In this document: piece after piece, positions 31,339 through 42,180 of the stretch
Layout of the letters: each line of letters begins with the position of its first letter
Position numbering within the stretch: the stretch's first letter is position 1
Assembly: GCF_029873635.1 (NCBI RefSeq)
Contig: NC_080423.1
Location: 95,327,191 to 95,391,190, forward strand
Origin: Malania oleifera
Taxonomy: Eukaryota; Streptophyta; Magnoliopsida; Santalales; Ximeniaceae
Reading direction: 5' to 3'
DNA: 64,000 nucleotides
Notes under the pieces: generated by a model
Databases searched by the model: none
What the model was told of the DNA's origin: nothing
What the model saw: only the letters and a program-made list of their open reading frames with translations
Program-made: the position numbers and the translations under genes

Positions 31339-31414
31339 TAGCGTGAGTTAATATATAAATAATTAAAGCGAAGTAAGACACTCCGCCTGAGGGCTTACTG
31401 AGTAAGGTGAGTGC

Positions 31415-33668
31415 TATTGACCTTATAGGTCATATCCTTGTTTTGATTATGACAAATATTCAAGTATTTAATGTCTGTCGAGTTGATGTGTAGGTTTATC
31501 TTGGCGGTATCATATGATGGCACTCGGAGACCCTTGGAGGAAAATGAAGACCTTGAAGACCCTAGTTATAATTTAATTATTGTATTTCTTTGATGTAAAG
31601 GGGCTGTAATAGTAATTAGGACTTATGGCTTTGTAATAATTGCATGCATCACTTGCTTGATTTATTATGTAAGCTTAAACAAATTGTAAACCAATTATAA
31701 TACAAAATGACCTTAGGGTCGGTCGACCGACATCGGACTTTTCGGTGTCTTCAAATTGGACCCCAAATGACCCTAGGACATACAAATTCGCATATATGTT
31801 TGTTAGACACTCGAATAGGGTTTGATTATGTCAAGACAGGACCGAAATGCACACTTGGTACACTTTCGGTCGACCGGCCAACTCAGTTCATTTTGGCCTG
31901 GTCGACCAAACCAGACCTGGGTCAACTATTAACCAAGGTCCTGGTCGACCGAAACAACTCAGTTCAAAATGCTCCTGTCGACCGAAACCCTCCGTGGTCA
32001 ACATTTTGACCATCTGGTCGACCGACCCTTTTTGTACTTCAACAACTAGTCGACCGGAGGATCCTTGGGAGAAATCCCAACGGTCTGGTCGACCGAACCA
32101 GGTAGTTCAAAATGTCCTGATCGACCGAACCTCAGAAAGTTGAGAAATCGCCCTATCCTAGTCGACCGAGCCCTTAGTTCAATATTCCCCTAGTCAACCG
32201 AACCATATGAGATTTGGTCGACCGAAACATTTTTGGTCAACTGGATCTCTTGGGTTGCCATGATTTTTTACCGCAGTTAATATTTTTTTTAAATAGGGTT
32301 AAAATGTTTTAAACATCATTAAACTTTCCTAATAATACCCAATAGGTCCCCAACGGTCATATTTTCTTCCATGTCTATATATATGAGTTCATTTGAGAAA
32401 ATTAAGGGTGATTAGCCACTTTGATTAGGGAAGAATTCTCTGAAAAATAAAAACCCTATACTACTCATTTTCTTACTCAAATCACTCATGCCTTCTATTA
32501 TTGCCTACATCATTTGTAAGTTGATTGAGTGTTTTGCTTAAATAGGTTTGCTCTCCTTGTGTTACTTCTCTGAAACGATTTTCTTGAGAGCCAAACCTAA
32601 GGATTCTTAGGGGGCTTTTGCTAATAAGCCTATCCTAAGAAGACTTTGTTTGATCTTCTAAGCTTGCACCTTTATTGCAAGATCTTGAGAAGATTGTATT
32701 TGTTTTTGGTTGCAAAAACTTTTCGAACACCTCCAAATATCTATTGCACTTTTATCTTGTTAAATATTTGAAGAGATATTTGTTTGTGTGATAGTGGTCT
32801 TTGTTGCAATATTCTTTCACTCTTATATTATTTGCTGAATACAAAGAATACACATTTTTTGCAAACCAAGCATAGACATCATTAAATACCAACATGCTTG
32901 AGATATCTTGTTGATTGAAATACTGGAGACTTAACATCTTTGTGTGAACTTATTTGTTGAATATCTTGTAATACAAAGATTTCTTGTTTGACACTCTCAC
33001 GTATGCATTACACTGATAGAAAATACCTTTGAGAGTTGAACCATTTAGACCATATTGAGCTTACATATTGAGTCATATTGTGGTGTATGTTATTGCGCGC
33101 ATTTGGGTACATATCTCCTTTACACAAAAGCACAATCACTGTACCATTTGATTATATACACATTTGCTGTATATCCAGGCACGGGCCTGAAGAGGGAGAC
33201 TAGCCTTGGAATAGTCCCGGATTGGCTTATACCCGGTTAGGAAAGTTAGGTGCGTCGTCCTGTTAAGGCGTGTAGGTTAAGGTCAGCCTCGCTAATTGAC
33301 CTGGTTAAGGTTGAGGTCAACCCTATGTTAATTTGACCTGATTGTAAACGGTGCCGCTCCACCCTTAAGTGAGCTATTAGTGGAATCCTCAGGCTTGCGA
33401 GTTAGAGGCGGGGACGTAGGCACAGTTGGTCGAACCCCGATAACATATCGTGTGTCTATTTACATTTCAACACTTTATATTTACCGCACGTATATGTTAT
33501 TGTATGAATGATGCACTTGATTTAAATTTATACATATCTTATACACTCGTGCATTTGGAATTATATAGACCGAACCTAGGTTGTTTTATACGGGTATTTT
33601 GTTTAACCTAGGCGATAAACTTGAAAATTCCAATTCACCCCACTCTTGGGAATACACCTTTTATAACA
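31415..33668 (+). mobile_element. F: solo LTR of a copia (SIRE-like) family, 2.25 kb, nested in E
   Basis: Flanked by AGTGC on both sides (31410-31414, 33669-33673). It starts TATTGACCTTATAGG and ends CACCTTTTATAACA. It has the same plan as G: an opening of the ACCTTATAGG/GCCTTACAAGG type, a palindrome array (31719-32240), TATA box near 32375, a leader, a GTGGAATCCTCAGGC block followed by GGGGACGTAGGC (33390-33420), and CCAATTCACCCCACTCTTGGG close to the end. No coding region. The SIRE-like assignment rests on family resemblance and is inferred. Confidence 0.8.
31719..32240. repeat. GGTCGACC palindrome array in LTR F
   Basis: About thirteen copies of GGTCGACCGA or near variants are spaced roughly 25-60 bp apart, for example at 31721, 31868, 31900, 31943, 32017, 32049, 32088, 32119, 32160 and 32215. 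The array ends about 140 bp before the TATA-like stretch. Confidence 0.85.
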
Positions 33669-34376
33669 AGTGCCTTGATAAGTATCAGTTGTAACCAAAC
33701 CCGAGTTAATCGGGTAAGGTTACAAACGATATTAGAGCAGAGGGGAGCTACATATATGGGCGTGTAATCTTCCCTATTCTCGGGAACTTCGCTGGTAAAC
33801 ATGGGTTACGTGTGAATGGTTTGGAAATGGAATTAAAAGCTTATGAAAGCTTGTGTTTTATATCTATATGATTATGAATGTCGAAATAGTATATTTTCTC
33901 ATAATATATTATCACTGAAATGAATATATGTTATGATATAATGAATCTTATACTGCCACACACTGTAGATAATTTATTCCGTCTTACTGATATATGTCTC
34001 GTCCAATCATTTAAATATTTCAGGTAACCGAGATAGACCTGATGATAAAGCTCCGTGATAGAGGGGAGCTGATACCCTGCGTAGACAAGGTGAGTGTTAT
34101 GAGTTAGGGATGGAGGATTCCCCTAGAGTATTTTGTGTTTCATTTTGGGAATGTGTTAAATTTGTATATATGGATGAATTAGTACTTTGGTATGTGTATT
34201 CGTTGTGGTATGTATATATATAAATGACTTCCGCTGTTAGGTTTATGAATATGATGATGGCTATGTACCCGGTACCCTTTTAGGGTCGGGTTATGTATTA
34301 GAGGTTGATGTGGCCGATATGTGATTATATGTTTTATAAAAAAAAATGGTATGAAAAATTGGGGCATCACAAAGCC

Positions 34377-34707
34377 AATACAACTTCTGATTAAAATATA
34401 ATTTGTTTGTTAGAGACTTAGACATATATCGACTTTCAAGTTTCTGCCAAACAGCCATTGGAGATTCCTTATCAATGATGTGATAGAATAATTCATCAGT
34501 CAGAAAAAGTCTGATAGTTGTCGCAACCTTTGCTTCCAATTCCTTTCAACTTGTATCATCCATGCCCTCCAATTGACCTCCGTATAAAGCCTTCACGATA
34601 CCTTTTTGCACTAACACATCTTTAACCCTTCTCTACCATAGTCCAAAGTTTCTCGTTCCATCGAACTTAACAACATCAAACTTTGCAGAAGAAATTCGAG
34701 AAGCCAT
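34377..34707 (-). pseudogene. H1 gag, 5' part
   Basis: ATG at 34707 (minus) opens MASRISSAKFDVVKFDG, the usual start of Tork-type copia gag. The frame continues with ATTIRLFLTDELFYHI and WQKLESRYMSKSL before E cuts it at the AAGCC duplication. It resumes without loss on the far side at 20286 as LKMAECSDLNQHI. A TAG follows in the right-hand continuation (SDLM-VDVKF), where CAG is expected. Confidence 0.85.
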
Positions 34708-34718
34708 TACAACAATGC

Positions 34719-34731
34719 TCTAATACTAATT
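34719..34731 (-). promoter_or_regulatory. Primer-binding site of H1 (decayed)
   Basis: ATTAGTATTAGAGC on the minus strand directly follows the LTR end ACAACA. It is a mutated TTGGTATCAGAGC initiator tRNA-Met site. Confidence 0.7.
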
Positions 34732-35148
34732 TGTTGTGCAAATTAATGCTGGCAGAAACAAACGATCTTACAACGTAGCAACTAATAGTGAAATATATAG
34801 AAAACACAATCACACAGATTAAAAAAAAAGTAATAAAATAATGACATGAAGAATTACGTGGTTCAGTAATGCCTACATCCATGAGAGTAAACGACAATGA
34901 TTTTTTCATTATCTTGTGTCTAAAGACATGAGAGTTACAACATATAACATACATATATAAACCTCTCAGAGGTTTTCCTCTTGAAACCCAACTTATATAA
35001 CTTCCCTATTCAAATTTTGAAAGCAAGCATTGGGTAACCAAACCAAACCGTTGATGATTTGCTCCTGCAAACCATAGTCGTTGTTTTCTACCATAATTTC
35101 TCATTTGTACATGTATTCCACTCAACATATGAGCCACATATTACAACA
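34732..35148 (-). repeat. 5' LTR of H1
   Basis: 417 bp, running on the minus strand from TGTTGTAATATG (35148) to GCACAACA (34732). It aligns with the interrupted copy at 11291-13788. Confidence 0.85.
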
Positions 35149-35871
35149 TAACCAACCCTCTTCCACTTGAAAGGGCTAAGTTCCCCTATTTAACTAGTCA
35201 AGTTCTATTGGTGTATTACACCAAATATGATATAAGGATCTTTAGCTAAACTAGCCCCCCTGGATCAATTGCACCTTGGGAAATTTGTGTTATGTTTGAT
35301 TTTGTGAAATGTGGATTCTTAATAAAATAATGGAATAAGATAGAAATATAGTAAAGATTATATATAGATGTAATAATTTAGAAAAACAAAAGTCAATATG
35401 TAAAGGTTTGCTTTACTTAATCAATGTGAAATTCTTTATATAATATCCAAATTGGCTTTGATTGGTCAAATTATTTGCTCTATACAGTATTTTGATTTTG
35501 TGACTTTAAAATATAACTAAAACAAAAAATCTATATAATTTTTAGAACTTTGAATAAAATAATAGAAGTCATTCAACTATTTTACTATTTTAAAATTGTC
35601 ATATTCAATAAGATTGCCTTTCGCATTAAAAATGAGTTGTAAAATAAAATAATTATAATAATAATTAGTTTCTATAATATTTTTAAAATTTTGATTTTCT
35701 AATTTTATATTTTATATTCAGTTAATTTATAATTTTTTATGGTAATATTAAATGGTTTTTAACTATTCTATTTTATGAATCCATAAAAAATTTACATTCA
35801 TATATTTTATAATGACAATATTTATTAATTTTTCGAAAACCGAACCTAGGATTCCAAGCAATCCCAGTCCA
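35149..35871. other. AT-rich intergenic sequence
   Basis: No gene or recognisable repeat is seen here. The last part before 35871 becomes GC-richer and leads into the presumed promoter of the OSCA-like gene. Confidence 0.6.
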
Positions 35872-35889
35872 TTGGGCCTAGAGGCCCAA
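35872..35889. promoter_or_regulatory. Paired site II (TGGGCC) palindrome in the OSCA-like promoter
   Basis: TTGGGCCTAGAGGCCCAA is a perfect inverted repeat of the TGGGCC site II element known in plant promoters as a TCP-factor target. It lies about 240 bp upstream of the ATG. The position fits a core promoter; function is inferred. Confidence 0.5.
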
Positions 35890-36127
35890 CCTCCCTAACT
35901 TACACTGGGTTTCCAGTTGCAGGCCCGTGGTCAGACAATCCGCGCGGGTCCTCGGGTCTTCCGTAGCGTCAGCTATGCATGCCGGAACGGCCTCCTCCTA
36001 TGCCCGCTTGCCACGTTCCAACACACCTGGCAACTGCCGCCACCTCTTCACTCTCTCTCTGTTCCTCTGAAGTTGGCAGCAAAAGCACAGTCCTGACTGA
36101 GCTCTCTCTCTGTCTAGGTTGGGAACG

Positions 36128-36411
36128 ATGAAGACGGAGAGCTTATTGGCGTCTGCGGCGATCAACATCGGCATGTCGATGGTGATTCTCTCGCTGTTCT
36201 CGATTCTGAAGAAGCAGCCTTCCACCGCCCCCATCTACTACGCCCGTCTCCTCTCCCACCGCCTCCGCCTGCCACCCTTCCAGCCCCCCTCGCTCCTCCG
36301 CTTCCTCCCCTCCGTCTCATGGATTCCCCGCGCCTTTCGCGTCTCCGAAGACGAAATCATCGCCACCTCTGGCCTCGATGCTCTCGTCATCATCAGGCTT
36401 TTCAAATTTGG
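36128..36411 (+). CDS. OSCA/CSC1-like channel (ERD4 family), exon 1
   Basis: Exon 1 encodes residues 1-94 plus two bases of codon 95 of a hyperosmolality-gated calcium channel type protein (CSC1/DUF221). ATG 36128 is chosen because the family starts this way (MKTESLLASAAINIG); the frame is open a few codons upstream but has no ATG. Residues 5-26 form the first membrane helix, followed by KKQPSTAPIYYARLLSHR. The exon ends with the signature WIPRAFRVSEDEII, SGLDALVIIRLFKFG and a GTCAGT donor at 36412. It most resembles the At3g54510 branch. The 5' flank has CT-rich UTR-like sequence and the site II pair. Exon 2 lies 13.6 kb away; later exons fall beyond 64000. Confidence 0.9.
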
Positions 36412-38562
36412 GTCAGTTCAATTCATTATATTACTTCTTTCTCTTAATTGATTTAATTGGATTGCTCATAACTTTATTTTTTGTCTATTTTTATGACTTT
36501 GCTAAATTCATTTTCTTTTATGTTCCTAGTATAATTAGAGTAAGTTGTTGAATGATCTACTAAAATATTTTTTTTTTTATAGAAATTTAAAATTTATTGG
36601 AGTGTTTATGAATATAAAAAGGAAAGTTCTATTGACAAATTAGTTTTTCACAATTACTTTAAAAAATATTACCTGATAGTTCACAATTAGTTTTTCACGT
36701 GTTAAATGACAAATTTATTTCTTGATTTTTATTTTACAATTGGAAAAAAAAAAGAAAAAAAAAAGAAATAGAGGCTAAATTTGTATGCCGTTATGGATTT
36801 TACTAGTAAAATTAGAGTAATTATTAGGTGCACCGTGTGTATAGACTCGACCAATCCTCCGTTGTCGCGGGAAGGAGTTTTCCTGGTTTGATATTCAACT
36901 TATTAGCACCGGGCCACTTTTGATATTGATGTTGATTTTTTATTGGCTTGGTATAATATTTTCTCATATAATACAATAACAAAAATAAAAAACAAAACCA
37001 AGCCTTAAGTCCCACTATTAAAATACATATAGACGTGCATCAAAGAAAAATAAATTGTACTTATGATTTATGAAATAGTTATGGTTTGTTTGATCTATAC
37101 ATTTTTATGTGTTAATGTTGTTATAGACTGCTTAACATTTTTATATATCATTATTATTCAACCAATAATTATGTGTAGGTATTTGAGGAAATGAAAAGTG
37201 AGTAGCAAAGTGTGAGTTTTTTTTTTTTTTGAAAATAGACATAGATAAAAAATAAAAAAAAGATATTGTTTATGCAATTTTTCAACCATTTGGAATGGAG
37301 GGTGTTGGACCACAACAAAATTTAACTCTTAATTTATGGAAATGAATTAGAAGCCCACACCCTCACTTGGACTCACAAGAAAAATACTCACACCCAAACT
37401 CACAAACACGCCCAATGACAAAGATTGGTGATCAGCGCCCACATAACACTCACTCTCTTGCGCTTACTAATTATACTTGTCTGATTTTCTTGCTCACAAC
37501 ATGCACAAACTTCTTTGTATGCACGCACACATGCACATACACATATAGCAATTGAATAAGTCGGTTGCCATTGCCAAACTGACTTGAGATGGTCATCTTG
37601 GATTTTTGTAGAGATAGAGAGAAATTCGTAGAGAGGCAGAGAGAGAAGTTTCTAGGAGAGAAATTTTCTAAACAGAGACTCACTGCTTGATGCAAACTTT
37701 AGAAACTTGTGGTCTTCAGCTAGCTAGGAAGTATCGCATTTTAACCCCATTAAGATGCTGCAATACTACAATCATGCATTTGTGGATTTTGTGGGCTAAG
37801 GTAGATAGGCATGACCAAGCAATTATAAACCTGTAGCTGGTGTGGCCAAAGTTAATGATTGGACTGGTTAAGGGATTGAGATCCTTGTTCCATGCATGTG
37901 TTAGAGCTGGCTAGTTCACCAGTTGTAGGTGCATTTTAATGTTGATAAATTCATATTTATGGGTGAATGCATCTTAGTAAAGGGAAATGTCTTTTGGAAA
38001 TAAAAATACATATTCAATTTATTAAGTCATTGATTCATGAATTTCCAAGATTTGTGAATTTCAAATATTGATATCTAGAATGTACTTTTAATGTACACAT
38101 GTACTAATTTATTTCAAAATAATTTCATATTAGTTAAGTTTATATATTGAAGATGGTTACATCTATAGACAGATCCTGTGGCATTAGTATTTCACTTCGT
38201 CTCATTTCAACATAATTATTTACTAACCTAAGTCCTAGAGAAATTGACTAACAAGGAAGAAAGTGTTGATTCTTAAGTGGAGCAACTCTATGGTTTAGAA
38301 TCATATGATCTATGTGGGCATGTGTATTTTAAGGGAGACAAGTCAATGATTTCTTACTAGTTCATGGGCTAAGCATAAACAATAGAGGGCTTGAATCTCC
38401 TTAGGAGAGTGACATTGGATTCACATTTCTACTCAAATTATTTTTTATTGTTTTTTTAGATCCACTAAAAACGCAACACCAGCTAATTAACGAAGGCTAA
38501 AAGTTGTGTGTGTGTAAAAACAAAATAAATAAATAAGTATTTGTACTTGTGTCCTTATCTTG
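36412..38562 (+). other. OSCA-like intron 1, proximal part
   Basis: AT-rich intron sequence after the donor. It contains an A-rich stretch (36738-36770), a GC-richer island of unknown origin (about 36825-36925) and a CA-rich stretch (37355-37550). No coding frame of note is seen. Confidence 0.6.
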
Positions 38563-38688
38563 TCCCTTATATACAATGGACCAACGATATAGGATAATTG
38601 TTATAGTTGAGTAGCCTAGTCCAATTTTGTTTAATCGTAACTTGTGAAACAACCGCATCCTCAATGGAAAAATCCCTTATATACAATG
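38563..38688 (+). repeat. 110-bp tandem duplication that hosts element J (first unit and junction)
   Basis: CCCTTATATACAATGG at 38563 recurs at 38673, where J interrupts it after CAATG. The rest of the second unit continues at 43972 (GACCAACGATATAGGATAAT) to about 44080. So the duplication predates J. Confidence 0.8.
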
Positions 38689-39050
38689 TGTTGTGCCAGG
38701 CACCCCACTTGTGTCAAACACAAATACTACAATTATTGTTATTGAATATATAAGAAACTAAAGTAATGTAGAAACTAATAATAAAATAGTAAAAATAACA
38801 AGACAAGAAATTAACGAGGTTCAGTATAGAATTACCTACGTCCTTGGGCGCCGATGATCAATCCACTACTTCTTGATAAAGTACAACTTTGAGGTGTGTT
38901 TTACAAATGAAGAGTTGAGCTCTTTATATAGCTTCAAGCTCAAGTCCAAAAAATACTTCTTTCCAATGTGGGACAAATAATACAAAAAATTCAAAACAAC
39001 TTTTTATACTAATGTGGAACTATTCTACCAATGTGGGACAAAAAACAACA
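38689..39050 (-). repeat. 3' LTR of J
   Basis: 362 bp. The polypurine-like AAGGTGGAGATT (minus) adjoins it at 39051-39062. Confidence 0.9.
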
Positions 39051-39125
39051 AATCTCCACCTTGACAAATTTTTCAGTCACCAACATTTTCTGGAGTTCCA
39101 CATTATTGGCGCCTTCAAAAAATAT

Positions 39126-40745
39126 TCAGACTTGCAGGATATTGATCAAGTCCAAATAATGTTTGAATTTGATTGTTGTCACAATTTTGGTCAATATATC
39201 TGCGGGATTTTCAGTTGTCGCAATCTTCTGAAGAAGTATCTTGCCTCCATCAATAATATCTCGCATAAAATGAAACCGAATGTCGATTTGCTTCGTTCGT
39301 GCATGGTAGACTTGGTTCTTTGCCAAATGAATAGCACTCTGGCTATCACAGAACACAACAATATGCTTCTAAACAACTCCCAAATTTTCAAGTAAACCCT
39401 GCAACCAAATAGCTTCCTTAACAGCCTCTAAAGTTGCCATGTACTCTGCTTCTGTTGTAGATAAGGCAATGGTAGACTGTAAGGTAGACCTCCAACTCAC
39501 TGGACTATTAGCAAATGTAAAAACATATCTAGTAGTTGATCGACGTTTATCCAAATCACCTGCAAAATTAGAATCTACATATCCAACAACACGTTGATCA
39601 ATAGTATTATTTTTCTCAAATACTATACCAACTTCAATTGTATTCATAATATATCTCAAAATCTATTTCATAGTTTGCCAATGTCCTTTACCCGGATCAT
39701 GCATATACCTGCTCATCATGCTAATAGCTTGTGAAATATTAGGTCTAGTACAAACCATTACATACATCAGACTACCAACAACACTTGCATAAGGAACCTA
39801 TGACATATACTTACGTTCCTCATCTGATTTAGGAGATAAAGCCACACTAAGTTTGAAATGAGGAGTAAGAGGAGTGCTTACTGGTTTTGACTGCTCAAAC
39901 ATACCAAAACTCTATACTACCTTCTTTAAATACTGTTTCTGAGACAAACTAACTCTTCCTCTCATTCTGTCTCTGCGAATCTCCATGCCAAGTATCTTCT
40001 TTGCTTCACCAAGATCTTTCATCTTAAACTCTTGATTTAAGTGACTTTTCAACTTGTTGATTTCTTCCCTATTCTTTGAAGCTATCAACATATCATCAAC
40101 ATACAAGAGTAAATATATAAAAATCCTTTTTGTAGTCTGCGAAAATAAACTCAATGATCATGTTTATTTCTAATGTATTTCCAACCCATCATAAATTGAT
40201 GAAATCGTTTGTACCACTGTCTTGGAGACTGTTTTAAACCATACAACAATTTACCCAGTTTACATACCCAATTTTCTTTTCCAGCAACCTGAAATTCATC
40301 TGGCTGAGTTATATAGATTTCCTCTTCTAAATCACCATGTAAAAATATAGTTTTTACATCGAGCTGAACTAGTTCAAGATCAAATTGTGCTACCAAAGCC
40401 AACAAAATTCGAATGGAAGAATGTTTAACAATTGGAGAAAATACCTCATTATAATCAATGCCTTCCTTCTGTGCGTAGCCCTTAGCTACCAATCTAGCTT
40501 TGTAGCGAACATTATTTGTATCTACAAATTCTTCTTTCTTTACATAAACCCATTTGAACCCATTTGCAACCAATTGCTTTCTTACCCTTTGGCAGCTGGG
40601 CTAGCTCCCAAGTCTGATTCTGATGAAGAGACTGCATTTCTTCATCCATCGCTTTTTTCCACTTGTCTGATTTAGAGTTCCTCATTGCTTCTTTGGAAGT
40701 GTAAGGAACATTATCATCCACAACTGGAAGTGCATAGGCCACCAT
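39126..40745 (-). pseudogene. J reverse transcriptase and RNase H
   Basis: Minus-strand pieces in order: KWKKAMDEEMQSLHQNQTWEL (about 40670), KARLVAKGYAQKEGIDYNEVFSP (40500), LQSPRQWY-type GLKQSPRQWYKRF (about 40220), the active-site YVDDMLIASK (40090), MKDLGEAKKILGMEI (40020), YVDSNFAGDLDKRRSTTRY (39570) and the C-terminal RNase H with FCDSQSAIHLAKN (39350). Two or more frameshifts (about 40570, 40152) and stops between 39912 and 39660 break it. Confidence 0.88.
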
Positions 40746-40775
40746 ATCAGTATACCGAGCAGGTTTTCGAATTTC

Positions 40776-42139
40776 TTATCTTGGCCTCTGAGAAACAATT
40801 GATTCTTGTTGTTGTGAAGATTCTCGAATTGAAATCTCTTCTTCTTGTACACTATTCCCCACCGTAACTGGAGAGTTACCTTGTGTAGTCTCATTTCTCA
40901 TTAGGTTTCCCAAAATTGTCTCAACCTCCACCTGTTGTTGAGTACCACTGGTCTTCTCTTCAATTCGTGACTCCTTGCGTATTGTTTTCTTCATCATCGT
41001 AAGTTCATCAAAAGTCACATCCCTACTTAAAATCATTTTTTTCGTCTCTAGACACCAAAGATGGTATCCTTTGACTCCTACACTTATCCCCAAGAATATT
41101 GCTTTCTTGACTCTTGGGTCTGACTTAGATTCTTTAATATGATAATAAGCCATAGTACGAAATACATGTAAAGAATCATAATTACTAGCAGACTTTTCAT
41201 ACCATACCTTATAGGGTGTTTTTCTTCCTATTGCAGATGATGGTAGACGATTGATGAGATGACACGCATACCTAACAGCCTCAGCCCAAAACCTTTTGTC
41301 TAACCCAACATTAGACAACATAAATCGAACTTTCTCTAGCCAAGTCCAATTCATGCGCTCTGCCACCCCATTCTACTGTGGTGTATCTCAAACTGTAAAG
41401 TGTCGAGCAATACCTTCATCCTGACATACCTTCATAAATGGGTCACTTGTGTATTCACCACCATTATCTGATCTAAGCCGTTTAATCTTTTTGCCAGTTT
41501 GAGTTTCAACTAATTTTTTCCACTTAAGGAAAATATCACACACTTCATTTTTATGCTTCATAAAATATACCCAAACTCTTCTGGAAAAATCATCAACAAA
41601 AGTGACAAAATAATGCATACCACCCAACGAAACCATTTTTGCGGGCCCCCATACATCTGTATGGATGTAGTCTAAAATACCTTCAGTATGGTGGATTGCA
41701 GTGCCAAATTTCACTTTAGTCTGTTTTCCCAGAATGCAATGCTCACAAAATTCAAATTTGCACACCTTTGCACCCTTTAACAAACCTCGCTTAGCTAATT
41801 GTTGTAAGGATTTTTCTCCTGCATGTGTTAATCGCATATTCCATAAACTGGTTGTATCTAAACTTGTGTTTTTCTTAGAAACAAGAGCTGCTGAGCCAAT
41901 AACTGTATTGCAGTGTCAAATTTCACTCTAGTCTGTTTTCCCAGAATGCAATGCTCACAAAATTCAAATTTGCACACCTTTGCACCCTTTAACAAACCTC
42001 GCTTAGCTAATTGTCGCAAGGATTTTTCTCCGGCATGTGTTAATCGCATATTCCATAACCTGGTTGTATCTAAACTTGCATCTTTCTTAGAAACAAGAGT
42101 TGCTGAGCCAATAACTGTACTACCTTGTAAATAATACAA
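40776..42139 (-). pseudogene. J pre-integrase and integrase
   Basis: Minus strand: LWNMRLTHAGEKSL (42050), then CEHCILGKQT of the zinc-binding part, present twice because of a 212-bp duplication. The core has HTDVWGPAK, FVTFVDDFSRRVWVYFMK and LRSDNGGEYTS. Two stops precede NGVAERMN (TGA after HFTV, TAG after DTPQ), both one transition from Arg CGA and Gln CAG. The C-terminal domain (41366-40776) reads VWYEKSASNYDSLHVF and KKAIFLGISVGVKGYHLW. Confidence 0.88.
41702..42125. repeat. 212-bp tandem duplication in J integrase
   Basis: AATTTCACTYTAGTCTGTTTTCC occurs at about 41707 and 41919, and the following sequence matches for the whole interval. As 212 is not a multiple of three, it also shifts the frame. 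Confidence 0.88.
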
Positions 42140-42180
42140 GTTATTTTTCCTTATTCCTCATCACCACCAGCGCACCTGAT

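Larger units (their letters stand above)
20287..34371 (+). mobile_element. E: solo LTR of a third Tekay-like family, interrupted by D and F
   Basis: E starts TGTAGAGACC and ends GGGGCATCACA, with a perfect AAGCC duplication (20282-20286, 34372-34376). Taking out D (with GGAAT/AGAAT) and F (with AGTGC) leaves about 2.66 kb with no coding region. It has dyad motifs (20352-20510), a 50-bp CT microsatellite, simple ATGAAATATG-like low-complexity sequence, a block ending GGCTGCACAACC (31145), and a TTTCAGGTAACCGAG block (34017) as in B and D. The inferred type is a single LTR left after recombination. Confidence 0.82.
11291..35148 (-). mobile_element. H1: old Ty1/copia retrotransposon, minus strand, split by four LTR-element insertions
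   Basis: The termini are TGTTGTGC (11291) and TTACAACA (ending 35148). The 5' LTR is on the right (34732-35148), next to a primer-binding site, then gag. Pol reads leftward to a polypurine-like AAGGTGGAGAT and the 3' LTR on the left. Four elements interrupt it: C (11681-13649), A (13936-15618), B (15624-17649) and E (20287-34371, itself carrying D and F). Excising E with one AAGCC copy rejoins gag in frame. Excising A and B with their CTAAC copies joins the 3' end of pol. Stops and frameshifts abound, so it is dead. Flanking 5-mers TAGCA and TAACC match at only three of five bases, consistent with age. LTR ends and polypurine context resemble element J. Confidence 0.85.

Noticed and set aside
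31707..32143. Two overlapping 98-100 codon frames over the GGTCGACC array
   Set aside because: They arise from the CpG-rich palindrome array lowering stop-codon density; no protein similarity.
11286..35153. TAGCA/TAACC as a target duplication of H1
   Set aside because: Only three of five bases match. The LTR ends are clear but the duplication cannot be claimed.
36119..36127. In-frame upstream extension of the OSCA-like protein by three codons
   Set aside because: The first codon would be TTG. The ATG at 36128 gives the start expected for the family.
36412..38562. Open frames in the proximal part of OSCA-like intron 1 (for example 36824-37015 and 37367-37695)
   Set aside because: Short, low complexity and without domain similarity.
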